Shown piece after piece: positions 32,542 through 45,048 of a DNA stretch of 64,000 bases (its first letter is position 1; each line of letters opens with the position of its first letter). The position numbers were made by a program, and so were the translations under genes. Source of the stretch: Ganoderma boninense (Eukaryota > Basidiomycota > Agaricomycetes > Polyporales > Polyporaceae); assembly GCA_002900995.3 (NCBI GenBank), contig CM035311.1:1054001-1118000 (forward strand), given 5' to 3'. The notes below the pieces were generated by a model. That model was not told the origin of the DNA and ran no database searches. It saw only the letters and a list, made by a program, of their open reading frames with translations.

Positions 32542-34656
32542 TCATTCAAATACCCTCGTGTCGTGGATCAAGGCCTCCGCTTGTGCAGACCTAGGCGTGA
32601 TAGTGCATCGACAATCCGCAGGATAGCTGGCCACAGATTGTGAGTTCGAAGACTGTATAACCCGGGTTCTCATTCGTGACGTACCAAAGTAAACCGCTAG
32701 TTAGCTGTGGCTCGATCATGATCGCTTGGCCCTTCTCATCAACCGGGGGAGTTATGTTGAAGACGTGCAAGACAGAAGCAATGTTGATGAACAGTCCGTT
32801 CATCCCAAAATGCCGCCCAGGGCAGATTCTGTGCACGTATAACCATATCAGAAGTTGTTTGACGTGCGTCTGACACGAATAGGCAGGGAAGCGGCGGGGC
32901 ACCGGTCACTTACCTCCTACCGAAACCAAAGATAAACTTCGCAGGATCTGGCGCAGCGCTAAAGTCAAGTTTCCCGTCGCGAATGAAGCGCTCCGGCCGG
33001 AATACATCTGGATCCTCGTAAACGTTGGGGTCATGCATGTACGCGCTGAAAGTGACAATGAATGGAGGTAAGGAGAGTAGAACGTGTGCAAGGAACCACT
33101 CACGCGACGTTGGGGATGAGAAGAGTTCCGCCAGGTATGAAGTATCCGCGATACTCGTCGTCCTCTAACGTCATATGCGGGAGCACGAAAGGGAGCACAT
33201 TCTGCCACCGTAGCGCCTCCTTGATGATGGCGTTAACATATACGAGTGAGTCCCGGTCTTCGAAGTCTGGCAGTCGGTTGGGTCCAACCACAGTGTCGAG
33301 CTCGGCTTGAGCTTTCCTTTGAACTTCAGGGTAGAGCGACATTGCTACGAAAACCGTCTGCACTGTGGAGAACATCTGAGAGGGGCTGATCAGGAGGGAG
33401 TGGCCGGACATGGCAGCATCACAAGCGTACAGTATCCGAGCCAGCTAGAGAAATTCGGAAGCGATCAAAGACGAATAGCAGATTCGGATAGAGACTATGG
33501 ATCATACCTTCAACTGTCACCATGGCTACGTTCTGGATGATGGTCTCCGCGTCCTCCGCAGATGGATCGCCGTCATCAATCATCTTCTCAATCAGCTTAC
33601 TAACCATACTTTCTGTCGCTTCATTGCGGGCCTAAAGGCAGTAACACTGGTATGCAAACGGTTGCTAAAACCGGGTGCATTCGGGCTCACCATCGCTGCC
33701 TTGACCAGACGATATGGTTCCTCTCTCAGTCGTTTTGTAGTTGACCGCCAGTAAACGGCGAGCCTCTGCACAGTGGCACCAGGGACCCAAGTGGGAACAT
33801 GCTGGAGGATAGGGAGTGCATCGATGAGATACTTGCCCGGCGTGAACGTCTCGCCCACCCACTCGAGTGCAGCTTCTACGATGGCCATGATCTCATCTCC
33901 ATCATCCGCGACATCAATACCGAACACCACCTTTACAATCGCCGCGGAGAATGTGCTGTGGCAGGGATATGTTAAAGTGTACAACGTATCAAAACGGTAG
34001 CACTGACAAGCGGATATGCTCGCGCAGTTCTGAAGGCGCCTTCAGCAGTTTGTTGAGGAATTTATGGGCCCCGCTGCGTTGTATCGGCTGGTACGACGGG
34101 ACAGCGCCAGGGTTGAAGTGCTGCCAGAAAGCACGCTTATGTTGCCTCCACCGGGGTCCATATGGCATCGCCGAAAAGCTGGCATCTATTCCGGTACTAA
34201 TGGCGCCATCAGCCCAACTTCGAGGAGAGATGGAGCAATGCGACGAACAGTGCCATTAAAGGAACCTGCTGACGGTCTGAAGTGTTTGCAGACCGCTTCT
34301 CCAGCATCTCGAAGATCGCTTCGGGACTTCCAAGAACCATCATGTGCTGACCAAGAATCCTGAGGTGGAGGATGTCCCCTTTACATGATACATATTCATG
34401 CCGATGTCATAGGTTGATTTTCTAGTCGTAAGCACTCACCGTACTGTGCGCACATGTCTCGAAACACGGCCCATTGGTTAGTCTTGGGCCAGTCGAGCAT
34501 ATTGTCAATGACGGGAAGAGGTTTGGGTCCTGGCGGAAGTGGCAGACAGCGAGAGCGTGCACGCCATGCTGCTATGGAACGTGAGTAGAGGAGTGCGAAT
34601 GCAATAAAGGTGATGCCGGCCAGCATAGAAAGCGTAGGAAAGGTGGTGACCGCCAT
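32542..34656 (-). CDS. Cytochrome P450 monooxygenase, tandem copy 1
   Basis: The start [19 protein letters not shown] at 34656 is an N-terminal membrane anchor, followed by the proline hinge [20 protein letters not shown]. Exons then give [20 protein letters not shown] (C helix), AGSDTV and [12 protein letters not shown] (I helix), and ExxR as [11 protein letters not shown]. The PERF-type motif is [15 protein letters not shown], and the haem signature [14 protein letters not shown] is split by an intron; the last exon, starting YPADCRC, ends near 32542. All catalytic landmarks are present, so it is probably active in the endoplasmic reticulum with a P450 reductase. The type resembles the many CYP64-like (O-methylsterigmatocystin oxidoreductase-like) P450s of white-rot fungi. 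Substrate is unknown. The neighbouring copy 2 has the same intron pattern. Confidence 0.85.
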
Positions 34657-35726
34657 GATAAGAGTTAGCGATCGCCGCCCACCGCCGCTTTGTCCAGCTT
34701 TTATCCTAGAACCCGTAGGCGCAGTTAAGCGCTAGCGCACAAGAAGACTCGAGCTTCTGATCAACAGGGATGAGCAGGTCACCTGGAATGCACCTTCGCG
34801 GACGCTTGTGCGATCTAGATGCTTTTGGATAATATTGCTTGAAGGCGCGGACTTTGATGGCCCTGGTAGAATGCTCTCATGCCGCAGCTGAAGAACATCA
34901 TGGGGCACCGCCGTCAGCGTTCCAACCTTGGGTCGTAGCGCTGAATGAGCCACAGTGAATGAGATATTCAGCCCTCTCGCTGTCGGCATATATTCTGTAT
35001 CTATTTCGTCGACGTTACCAGAGATATTCTACAGCTTCGCTGTCTTGTGGGCATGACGTGGATTGTAGAGCTCACCGTGAACAATGGGCCCTGAAGCCTG
35101 CCGGATCCTACGCTTCCAGGCCCAGTCATGGTCTTGGTTATCACTTACCCACCGGATCTGCGCGTTATCAAAGCGAACGCCTAACGCTGAGCATGTTACG
35201 AGAAGAGGAAGATGACTCAACCGCGCAGCTATTCAATCGAAAAATCTTGTGAAGCCGTGGTGAGCGGAGGCGGCCAGGTCGACCCAGGTATCGATCGTAA
35301 CGACGCCTGACGAAATATGTGCGGGAAAACACATCAGTACAGCACAATGAGAAGAAATATCTGAACGCGAGGGACGTACTGGCATTCGAAATCTGGCCCG
35401 CGAAGCTGTGGCCGCCGTCTACTTTTGACTTGCCTGACGCAACCCATGATGTCGGACTAGTGTCGAGAAGCCAAATCCATGATATTGACAACTCTGTCAA
35501 ACAGCAAAACGGCGACGCTGCATGTACAATGAGGTCTGGGGAAGAATACATGCCACTATCAGAGCCCCCGGCGGCCGGCCATCATACTCGGACAGTTCAA
35601 CCTCTCAGCAACCTGGCTCACTTCTAGATGAAGTAAACATTCAGCATCATGGTGATCATGAGTTTCGAACTCCTTTCCCCCTATCCGGGAGTCACCACTT
35701 ACATACGGGCTGCATATTGAACGACG
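34657..35726. other. Intergenic region between the two P450 genes
   Basis: ORFs up to 127 codons occur on both strands and none resembles a known family. It lies upstream of P450 copy 1 and downstream of copy 2. I see no repeat, tRNA or clear promoter element. Confidence 0.4.
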
Positions 35727-37830
35727 TCAATTGAGGAACTGCGCTTCCTGTATCAAACTCTCCGCCCGAGGTGACCTGGGCTTGATGGTGCAACGACAAT
35801 CGACAGGATAGCTGATCACAGGTCGTTTACATGAGGACAACGTAAACGGCGAGCCGAGTCAAACATACCACAGCAAGCCATCTGTCGTCTGCGGCGAGAT
35901 CTTTATCACTTCGCCATTTTTGTCCACTGGGGGACTTAAGTCGAAGACGTGCAAAGCCGACGCGACGTTGATGAACAATCCGTTCTCCGCGAAATATCGC
36001 CCGGGGCAAATCCTGTACATGCGACATGGCATAGTCGAGGGGTCAGTACTCAGTACGTGGCGAGTGGTATAGTCAGGCGACGCACCTTCTTCCGAAGCCG
36101 AAGATAAACTTGGCAGGATCCGGTGCCGTGCTGAAATCCAGCTTCCCGTCCCGGATGAATCGTTCGGGTCGGAACACGTCCGGATCCTCGTAGACCGTGG
36201 GGTCATGCATGTACCCGCTGTCGGCGGATGAACGTCAGAACAAATGAATGGAGCCATAAGGATAAAAGGGTCCTTACGAGACATTGGGGATCAAAACCGT
36301 TCCGGCTGGTATGAAGTATCCCCGGTATTCGTCGTCCTCTAGAGTCGAATGGGGGACGACGAAGGGTAGCACGTTGTGCCACCGTATTGCTTCCTTGATA
36401 ATGGCGTTGACATATACGAGGGCGTCCCGATCTTCAAACTCCGGAAGACGGTTTGGACCAACCACGTTGTCCAGTTCCGCTTGAGCTTTCCTTTGGACTT
36501 CAGGGTAGAGCGACATCGCTACGAAGATAGTCTGCACTGTGGAAAACATCTGGGAGAAATCATTGAGCAAGACCGGTTTATCAATAATGTACGGTGGACA
36601 TACCGTATCCGAAGCACCTAGAAAAATTAGCCATCTCGGGTGAGAAATTAACGACACGTGCATACTCAGATGAGCACACCTTCCACGGACACGGTAGCTA
36701 CATTCTTGATGATGGTCTCCGCTTCTTTGGAGGATGCATCGCCGCCCTCGCCCACCATCTTGGTAATCAATTGGCTGACCATACTATCGGGTGCTTCATT
36801 GCGAGCCTGAGAGTACAGCGCGTGTGGTAAGTCTGCAACCTCCGGTATATAACTTGTGATTTCACTGACCATGGCTGCCTTCACCCGACGGTAAGGTTCC
36901 TCCTTCAACCGCACGACGGTGGACCTCCATTTGACGATCAGCCTTTGAATTGTCGCACCCGGAAACCACGTAGGGACGTGCTGAAGAATGGGGAGGACGT
37001 CGATGAGATACTTGCCCGGAGTAAAGGTCTCGCCGATCCATTCGAGCGCATCTTCGACGATGGTCATGATCTCGTCCCCGTCGTCCGCCACGTCTAGGCC
37101 GAAGACGACCTTCAAAACCGCCGCGGAGAACGTGCTATAACAATACGATCAGTACGTCAGGCCCGCCTACGGCATGGTGGGGACACAAACAAGCGAATAT
37201 GTTCGCGCAACTTCGATGGCGTCTTCAGGAGCTTATTGAGGAATCTGTGTGCTGCGCTGCGTTGTATCGGTTGATAAGATAGGATAGCTCCGGGGTGGAA
37301 ATGTTGCCAGAAAACACGTTTGTGTCGCCTCCACCATTGCCCGTACGGCATCACCGAGAGGTTGACACTCATCTCGGTCCTGGCGATTTATTCAGCACTT
37401 ATCCAAGTGGAAATATTTTGAGGACAGACAGATCCATTAACGGGACCTGTTGACGGTCAGAAGTATTGGCAGAGCGCTTCTCGAGCAAGTCGAACATCGC
37501 AGCGGGACTCCCAAGCACCACCATGTGCTGACCGAGCACTTCGAAGTGGAGAATGTCCCCTAATAACGGCATGAATACATACCGACAATATCGGTTGAAT
37601 TGGGGTCACTCACCGTACTGCGCGCTCATGTCTCGGAGTGCACGCCATTGGTTATGAGTAGGCCAGTCGAGCATGTTGCCGATGATAGGGAGGGGTTTCG
37701 GTCCTGGTGGGAGCGGGAGACGACGAGAACGGGATTGCCATGCTGCCAGGGAGCGCGAATAGAGGAACAACGAAGCTACGAGGAATATCCCTGCTAGAAC
37801 TGGGAGCGTGAGAGGGGAGGCGACCTCCAT
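35727..37830 (-). CDS. Cytochrome P450 monooxygenase, tandem copy 2
   Basis: The start [19 protein letters not shown] at 37830 is an anchor, followed by [20 protein letters not shown]. Later exons give [20 protein letters not shown], an I-helix region with [12 protein letters not shown], ExxR as [11 protein letters not shown], then [19 protein letters not shown]. The haem signature across an intron is [15 protein letters not shown]. The last exon reads [19 protein letters not shown] and ends near 35727. Domain order, exon structure and sequence closely follow copy 1, so the two arose by tandem duplication. Both keep the catalytic motifs. Divergence in the loops suggests they may accept different substrates. 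No terpene synthase, polyketide synthase or other secondary-metabolite backbone gene lies near. Confidence 0.85.
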
Positions 37831-38715
37831 GGTAAGTTGAGATGACGGTCTGATCCAGTCGTGCGGGGTTTTATTTCATTACGGTTAGTAGACGCACAGC
37901 AGCACGCCAAACATATGGGCGAGGGCATGTGAGTCTCTTCCGGATGTTCAAATCACCCACAGCATTGTCACTGGACATGGGACACAAGCCAGCTCCACGG
38001 AAGCTTTACGACACACAGGTCTGGATGTTGATTGGTCTGAAGATGCATGGCTTGACGCCTTCCGTAACTTGCGACGGCACGACTGTCCTTTTGAGGTGCA
38101 TAGACATCGTCATGGGATACATCCAAAGCGCAGATTGGGTGGCGAAGGATGCCCCCGACCTTTGTTCAGGTATCTATAAGTGTACCAGCCAAGGACACCG
38201 TCGCTCAGAAAGGAGACAGAAGTACCGGGGAGAGACCACACACCAACTACCGGCTCCCATCGATCCAAGTTCGTCTCGCCAATTGGACACGCCGCTTCCC
38301 CACCACTCCGACCCTCTTTGCCGGTGTCATCAGATTGCATTGCATACATATCCAACAAGGATGGCATAATATTGACACTGCCAATGCAAGTCCTAAGGTG
38401 TGAAGGATTGTGAGCATCAAGTCGACATCGGCAGCGACTGTACGGCTGGTTGTAGTCCAGACTGGATGGCCTACTCGGATCCAGGTGCGGCTGACGAGAG
38501 AACAAGCGGCGAAGCGTCAGCCTCCGAGGGGTATCATACCCGCTCCTTCTCGCGGAAAGACATGCCTCAGAGATAACGGCAGCGTACTAACCCTCTTGAC
38601 ATTGCCGACGTCTCGCTCTCACCTCACCTTCCTTGGTCCCGACCCGTCATCGGATGTCGACCACTGGAGTCTGGTGACCATCCGTATTTTCCTCCTCCCA
38701 AACAGCCAGACCAGC
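37831..38715. other. Divergent intergenic region upstream of P450 copy 2 and the kinase gene
   Basis: Several ORFs of 77-146 codons overlap on both strands, with no family resemblance. As the space between divergently transcribed genes it probably carries both promoters. No gene is called. Confidence 0.4.
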
Positions 38716-40732
38716 ATGTACGAAGAAGTGGGAGAACGAGTGCGTGCCGCCGGGTGACCCCTCAGCTCGTCCAGCCATCAGATCGCCTAACCCCCCTCTG
38801 CCCCCACTGCACAGACGCTGTACGAGTTCGACGTGATCGACCGCGTGAAGAGCGTCGTCGTGAATCTCGATTTTTCGCCCCCGGCAAGCCCCGTCCTCGT
38901 CCCCGTCCCGCACGAGCCCCAGCCAGCCCCGGTCTTCCTCCACGTCCACGAGGCTCTCCGCTCCATCTCACCGGCATGCTCGCCAGATCCCCGTCCTCCG
39001 TCACCGTTACCTCACACACCAACCACCGCTTCGCCCTCGCCCCACGCGTCCCCATCGTCGTCCCCACCGTCTCCCCCTCCGCTACGCGCCCGCCACGGCC
39101 GCGTCCTTTCTGCCGCCGACTTCCGGCCGCTGCGCGTGCTCGGCAAGGGCGGGCATGGCACGGTGTACCTCATCGAGGACGTCGTGTCCGAGCGCCCGTT
39201 CGCGCTCAAGGTCATCGAGAAGAACGGCCTCCGCCTGCGCGAGTACCCGCCCGTGTTCGAGGAGCAGGCGGTCCTGCGCGCCCTATCCTCGGGAGGGGCA
39301 GGGGAACAGACGCAGCCGCCGTGGATAGCGCCGCTTGTCGGGAGCTTCGAGGACAGCGACAACTTCTACTTCCTGACGGTGGGTGATGCTGGGATTCAGG
39401 GGGGAAACGAGCTGACGGACGGCGGGTACACTTTGCAGCAATACTATCCGCGGGGGGACTTGATGATGGAAATGAAGCGGAATGGGATTGTACCCGAACA
39501 CCAGGCGCGCCTCTGGTGCGCGGAGCTCGTGAGTTGGACCTGCTTGGCTGGAGTTTGTGGGGAGGAAGCCATTGACGAAACCGGGAAGCTCGTCGCGCTA
39601 GAGCACCTGCACAAGCAGCGGATCGTCCACCGAGACGTCAAGCTCGACAATATCCTGCTCGACGAGGACAATCACATCGCCTTGACCGACTTCGGCATAG
39701 CACGAGCGTTCGCCAGAACCGAAGCAGATCGACCCTGGACGCGCCTAGCACCGTGGAACACGCCAGACGCCAGTCGTCATGAAGAATGCGAGGGAGGAGA
39801 TGGTCGGAGGGCGCGATCGAAGGGGCTTGAGGTCGACGAGACACACTCCTTAATGGGCACGCCTGGATACGTCGCCCCAGAGGTGTATTCCGGCAGCTAC
39901 TCGTACGGGGTCGACGTTTGGGGAGCAGGAGTGGTGTTGTATTGCATGCTGACGGGGAGGGTAAGCACGCCTTGATCCTGGTTTCAAGTCACCAGTACAC
40001 TGAAGCGCATCCTGCCACAGCTGCCCTTCGGCCTCCAACCAAGAGAACAGCGACTAGAGGAGGTCATTTCGAGGACAGATAGCCTACCCGCGGACCTTGA
40101 CTTGCGTGGGATGGTAGAGGAGGATGCGCGCGACCTGCTGATGAAGGTAACGTCCAGGTAGCTCTCAGGAGGCTGGCTGATGACCTACCGCTTCTACGTA
40201 GATGCTGGAGAAGGACCCGAAGAAACGACCCTCCGTGAGGAAACTGAAGAAGCATCGATGGTTTCGAGGAATGTAAGTTTCAGAGCAGTAACACAGTTTT
40301 CCACGATTTGACGGAGCACAGAAAGTGGGAAGCGATCGAGCGACGAGAGCCGAAGATGCGCGCATACAAGCTGCCAGACACAGAAGTCAGCGTTGAACAG
40401 GAAGTTGGTGATCGTGGCGACTTGCCATGCTCGCTGTACTGACGTCGTGATCGCAGTGCTTTTACATCCCATTCGGGAGACAATACGCCGCACATGAAGT
40501 CGTACCCCACGAATGGTTTGAGTGGACGTCACCCAGCCTGCAGGGAGGCGATACGACCTACGATACGACCACCGACTGGTCATTGGCTTCCACCTGCTAC
40601 GTCGACTTCTCCCAAAGCGCGGAACCGCTGCGTCCTAAGGAGCCAATGACGGTGCCGAATGTCCGCAAACGGCCGACAGTCATTGAGCGGATGAAGGGCT
40701 GGTTAAGAAAGAGGGGAATGTCGATCTCTTGA
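38716..40732 (+). CDS. Serine/threonine protein kinase with extended activation loop
   Basis: The likely start is MYEEVGER at 38716, spliced to TLYEFDVIDRVKSVVVNLDF. A Pro/Ser-rich linker precedes the kinase domain. The glycine loop is VLGKGGHGTVYLIED, the lysine is FALKVIEK, and the catalytic loop is IVHRDVKLDNILLDED. The DFG motif is ALTDFGIA, the P+1 region is MGTPGYVAPEV, and subdomain IX is DVWGAGVVLYCMLTGR. Then come ARDLLMKMLEKDPKKRPSV and a C-terminal extension ending LRKRGMSIS at 40732. All catalytic residues are intact. The layout is AGC-like. Between DFG and the GTPGY motif there are about 50 residues, rich in Arg and acidic residues, much longer than usual. Substrate and pathway are unknown. 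Confidence 0.82.
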
Positions 40733-40891
40733 GAGTGGGCGTGCCGTTGACCGGTTGTATGGATATAATGTTACTGATTGCTCGACCGCCGCTCTGACCC
40801 GCGAACGCATGAACGAATGAGAAACGATGAGATTCAGAAAAGAACAGTCCCGTACCACTGAGAGTCCCCGCTCCAGACAACTGGTAAATGC

Positions 40892-41716
40892 TCACAGATC
40901 GCGCCACTTGAAAACCATCCATACAACCCATTTCCGGCGTTCCTGCTCGTCCTCTCCCTCAGCATGTTCGATGCTCCAGGGACGCTCATCCGTCCCGCCC
41001 ACACGCCGCTCTTTCAGTTCTTCCGCGACAAAGCCCGCTGCTGAGATGAGATTCAAGAAGGTCTGGATCACGAATCGTCCAGTGTGAAGGCCGGCGACGA
41101 GTTGCACGCGAGAGCGAGGAGATCGTTTCAAAGTGAGCTCGAGGGTCTGAATGAAGATACCGTGAGTCCCTGAGTTCCAGAGCGTATCTGCCGCCAGGAC
41201 GACATCGAAGCCGGCGACGGTGTCAGAATTTGCGTTCTGAGATTGGAAAAGAGGGGAGGGGTCGGAACCCCATCCATATGGGACGACACGACAGTTGTTC
41301 TCGACATGGTTCCGCTTGGCATTTTCTCGGAGTGTGCAGATGAGGCCCTCGTCTGGGTAGTCGCTGCAGGTCACCATGACGTTCGGGTATGTCTTCGCGA
41401 TGAAGATGCTGGGGAGGCCCGCTCCTGCTCCAAGTTCGAGGAGTCTGAGGGGCCGTGTTTCCTGACGCACCAAGTCGTCAAAGCGATCGAGACGCAAGTC
41501 GGCGGCATGGTCGACGACGTACAGCGCAGAGGACCAGATCGAGGTTGCGTGCAAAGCCCAGTTGGCGGCTTGTGTGTCTGGGGTCATGAGACTGATGGAG
41601 GGGCCTCCGTTTCGAGGGTGATACTCGTAGACTGAGCCGGCCGACGAGTGTGCCACTGGTACATGATCGTACAGGGATTCAAGAGAATCGGCTAAAACGT
41701 CCTCCGGATCCGCCAT
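40892..41716 (-). CDS. Nnt1/EFM7-like S-adenosylmethionine-dependent methyltransferase
   Basis: This is a single exon of 274 codons starting MADPEDVLADSLESLYDH. The class I methyltransferase fold is shown by motif I LLELGAGAGLPSIFIAK, the acidic loop after beta 2 VTCSDYPD, and motif IV DVVLAADTLWNSGTH. The HATSIWSSA region upstream of motif I and RVVPYGWG between motifs are typical of the seven-beta-strand family that includes yeast Nnt1/Efm7. That enzyme methylates the N-terminus and adjacent lysine of translation elongation factor 1A. The length fits the family and no motif is missing. Cytosolic protein methylation is the likely role; the substrate is inferred from the family only. Confidence 0.82.
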   Translation of the reverse strand: MADPEDVLADSLESLYDHVPVAHSSAGSVYEYHPRNGGPSISLMTPDTQAANWALHATSIWSSALYVVDHAADLRLDRFDDLVRQETRPLRLLELGAGAGLPSIFIAKTYPNVMVTCSDYPDEGLICTLRENAKRNHVENNCRVVPYGWGSDPSPLFQSQNANSDTVAGFDVVLAADTLWNSGTHGIFIQTLELTLKRSPRSRVQLVAGLHTGRFVIQTFLNLISAAGFVAEELKERRVGGTDERPWSIEHAEGEDEQERRKWVVWMVFKWRDL

Positions 41717-42244
41717 CAGAGCCTAAAGACGAGAGAGAGAAAAGTAGAGTCGTAGCCTGAGACAATGCCGAGTGTGAGATGCCAACTTCGAATATCAGCG
41801 GATGTGTTGGTGGAGAATGGGTCGGAAGGAAGGACAAATGTTGAGACATTTTCGTTTGTTCAAGGAATAAGCATTGTGCCAATATGTGTTGCTTATGTCC
41901 ATATATGGTGTCGGTTGGGGATAAGTCTAAGTCTTGTCGCAAATGGCGCAAGCGCAAGCGCATCACTCATCCTTCTGCTCCCATCTTTCCGCCTTCCCGT
42001 TTCTTGTCACATATCTAATGTCTGACAAGCTGTCCTCTCCTAACCGGTAACCATCTGCTGCTCTCCAACGTTCTGTCAGTCTGCCTCACATAGGTCTGAT
42101 AGAGGCTCGAGTAAGGTCACGTACGTCGGAGCGCGGGCTAAGGTATATCTCAAACCCCACGTTCATTTGGGTGGTTGCTTACCGCGTTCATTGCGCGTAG
42201 AGAAGGAAATCAGTCCGCGACGCAACCTTCAAACCGACCGCTGA
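41717..42244. other. Intergenic region upstream of the Cys/His-module array
   Basis: No ORF here has support. It lies between divergent genes and has no clear TATA box. Confidence 0.4.
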
Positions 42245-44150
42245 GTGCGCATATACGCGTCCCCTTCCCCCAATCGCCTCCTAACGCTCCTTTTCCGACC
42301 ACCTAGCGACCCTGACGAAGACGACTCAGAGGGAGAGCCGACCACAGAATCACCACAGAAGGCCACGCGTCCGGAGACAAGGGTGAGTTTGCACGTCCAT
42401 GCCTGCGCCCGAGTCGAGGATGGGAAGCGAGGGACGGAGGCTGCTGGAGGCTCGCGCGGGAGGCCCGGAACTCCAAAAGCAGCCCGACGGGCCGGGGCAG
42501 AATTCCGGAGGTCATGTTCTCGTTGGGCAGCTTGATCCCACGGTGCCTTTGACCCCGACCCTCACCTCCCGCCCCCTTGGCAGGCCAGAACCACCATCAT
42601 CGGTCGTCTTACTCCCGTCCCTTCTAGATGTCCACTCGCACCCCAAAGAAAGTCGATGTACAGTGAGCACCATTTCTCTCGTCCCCCCACAATCAGCCCC
42701 CTTCAACTCTCGCGTCAGCCTCCCCGGCCCGTCGCCGAAACGCGATACCGACGTTTCCGCCAAGAAGCCAGTGAGTGTGCGGGGAAAACGCGGGACGCAT
42801 TCTCGCGCGGGCTCCGTCGCATCCCTCGCTCGCGAAGATACCTTGGTCGATGCTTCGCCCAGCAAGCCCCCGAGCGCGAAACCACGCTCCCTGATCCAGT
42901 GCGCACCTTTTCATTTCGTGTTAGTCGCGCGATTCCTCATCCTTCAACATCCATCTCGACCACAAAAGACGCACGGATACACAGGAGGATGACGAGGAGT
43001 CTTCGGTCGGAGGGACATTTGGGACTGGGCGGTACAGCGCGCGCAAGGGCGAGGCGGAGCGTCGCCAGTTCCTCGAGGACGATCCGAACTCCGGCGAGGT
43101 CGAACCCCACCGCGTGTACTGCAAGGCGTGCAGTGAGTGGGTTGATCTCAACCCCAAGCTCAGATTCATCATGAAGCTTTGGATCGAGCACCGTAAGCGC
43201 TGCCAGGGCACCGATCTCGTTGAAAGGTGAGTGTTGATTCGTCTGGCGACGTAGGGGGGGATTGAGAGCGAGTCGTGTGGCAGTCCGACGAAGGAGAAGG
43301 ATCAGGCGCCGCCCGAGCCCGAGGAGGATAGCGCATCGGTTGCGGACCAGTCTATCGTGGAGTCTGCGAGCGCTGGGATTAAGCGCGTCAAGAAGGAGGA
43401 GGATAGGAAGGCGATCATCGAGGCTGACCCCCTCTCTGGTGAAGTCAAGGCGGACACAGCATTCTGTAAAGGCTGCCAGTCTTGGGTCAAGCTCTCAACA
43501 GTTACGACTTACTCCTTGCATCACTGGCGCAACCATTCCAACAAGTGCAGCAGCGGCGTGTAAGTTATTCCGGTGGGGAAAGGAGGAGGCTGGAGGCTGA
43601 CTCGCTTCGTCGTAGGCCTAGTTCGCGCGTCGCAACAGCACAGAGGAAGCTCAATCTTGTCAATGACCCGCAGGTCAAGTTGTTCACTACACAGAGTGTA
43701 GACTGCAAGCTTTGCAATACAACGGTCGAGCTGGAGGGCAGGGCGGACTACGACATCACGAAGTGGGAGGAGCACAAGACAACATGCACAAGGTCTGCCC
43801 ACCTTGTTCAATTGTGATCGTGACTCAAAGGCCTGACCCCTTTTCGTAGCGGCCTCTCCAATGGAGTGCCGCCAAAAGTCGCTCTTGTGGAAACCCCGGT
43901 TCCAAGCTTGAGCCGGCCTCCTCCTTCTGTCACGGATACAGATGAGACGGCTGTTGCTACCGATGTGCCACCGACCCCGTCGAAAGGCACAAAACGTTCG
44001 CGTGAGGAGGATGAGGCCCCCGAGCGGTCTGTCCGCGCGCGGGACACGTCTTACGAACCCCCTCAGGGCGAAAACCCAGGTTTCGTAGGGTGGATCGCAG
44101 ACTCGATCAAGAACTTCTTCCGTGGCTTCCGCGAGGGTCTAGCTGGTTAA
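42245..44150 (+). CDS. Protein with three C-x2-C-x19-H-x3-C modules (array gene 1)
   Basis: I do not recognise a named family. Three modules occur in separate exons: YCKACSEW...WIEHRKRC near 43115, FCKGCQSW...WRNHSNKC near 43463, and DCKLCNTT...WEEHKTTC near 43702. Each has exactly 19 residues between the second Cys and the His, and a Trp three before the His. Between them lie acidic, Ser/Lys-rich linkers such as GIKRVKKEEDR. The C-terminus is KGTKRSREEDEAPERS, then an amphipathic GFVGWIADSIKNFFRGFREG ending at 44150. The start is uncertain. An acidic exon (DPDEDDSEGEPTTE, 42306-42380) appears to be spliced to an exon beginning MSTRTPKKVDV at 42628. Zinc and nucleic-acid binding are inferences. 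Confidence 0.6.
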
Positions 44151-45048
44151 AGGAGTTTTACCACCACGTTATTCTTCACGCCTGGTCTTTTTTTCATTCT
44201 CGCCGTTCGTTGAGTCTCTCGTTGACTTGCTTTACATGTCTGTACACCACGCTCCTTGGTTATGCTCCGGCTGCCCTTCGCCCCCGTCCTTGCTTTATAT
44301 GTAATGTTCTATCCATTCACCGTTCAATTTGACCGTACCTGTTTTGTGCTATTCGAGTCTGCGTTGGTTCGTGATATCTGGAGCCTTGAATCGTATCTAT
44401 ACGCTACTCTAGCCCCGTGTATATTCACACGTTTAGTCCGCGGCAGGCTGCAATGCGACGGGATACCCTGTAGCCAGCGGAGGCGAATGCGAATGCAGGC
44501 ACTCGCATTTTGCCTCTGCGGGACTGGCCTGATGCTCGACTGTTCTCGAGAGTCGAGGCCGAGTCACCGACGCGGATCACAGTCGGTCGCGCGACACGAC
44601 GCGTCCAGTCCGCGCTGCCGGCAGACGCCGAGGCCTCATTTCCCCAGAGCCACCACGGCCTTCGCTTCCTCCTCCCGTCCTCCTCACCTCTTCTGCGCAA
44701 ACCACTCCCTCCCCCGCCCACCACATCCCCCCTACGCTACTCACGCGCATCCTCGCGCCTTTTGCTTTGGTCTCCTTTTTGCTTTGCTTTACAGCCCCCG
44801 CTCGGACCACTCGGCTTTGGCGCGGTCACTAGGACTGCCAGCCCCCACAACAAAGGGACCGCACTCAAAAACGTGTTTCGAGGTCCGCCCCCCTCCGCAC
44901 GTTCCGACCTGTCATAATAGTCCAGAAGACGCGTACTTATACTGCCGACCAAGGTGCTTGGGCGGTCCCCAGACAATCCCCCATTTGCGACACTGACGTC
45001 CGTCCCCCCCAGTCCCCTCTTTGGCGCTAACTGGATATCTAACCACTG
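44151..45048. other. Intergenic region in the module array
   Basis: It is pyrimidine-rich and AT-rich just after the stop of gene 1, then GC-rich. ORFs here are short or on shifting frames and none carries the Cys/His module. No gene is called. Confidence 0.4.

Noticed and set aside
35641..35680. tRNA-like GTTTCGAAACTC-type string between the P450 genes
   Set aside because: A B-box-like string is present, but no cloverleaf could be formed around it.
32542..41716. Secondary-metabolite gene cluster around the P450 pair
   Set aside because: No backbone synthase, transporter or cluster regulator is visible; the neighbours are CRIPT, a kinase and a protein methyltransferase.
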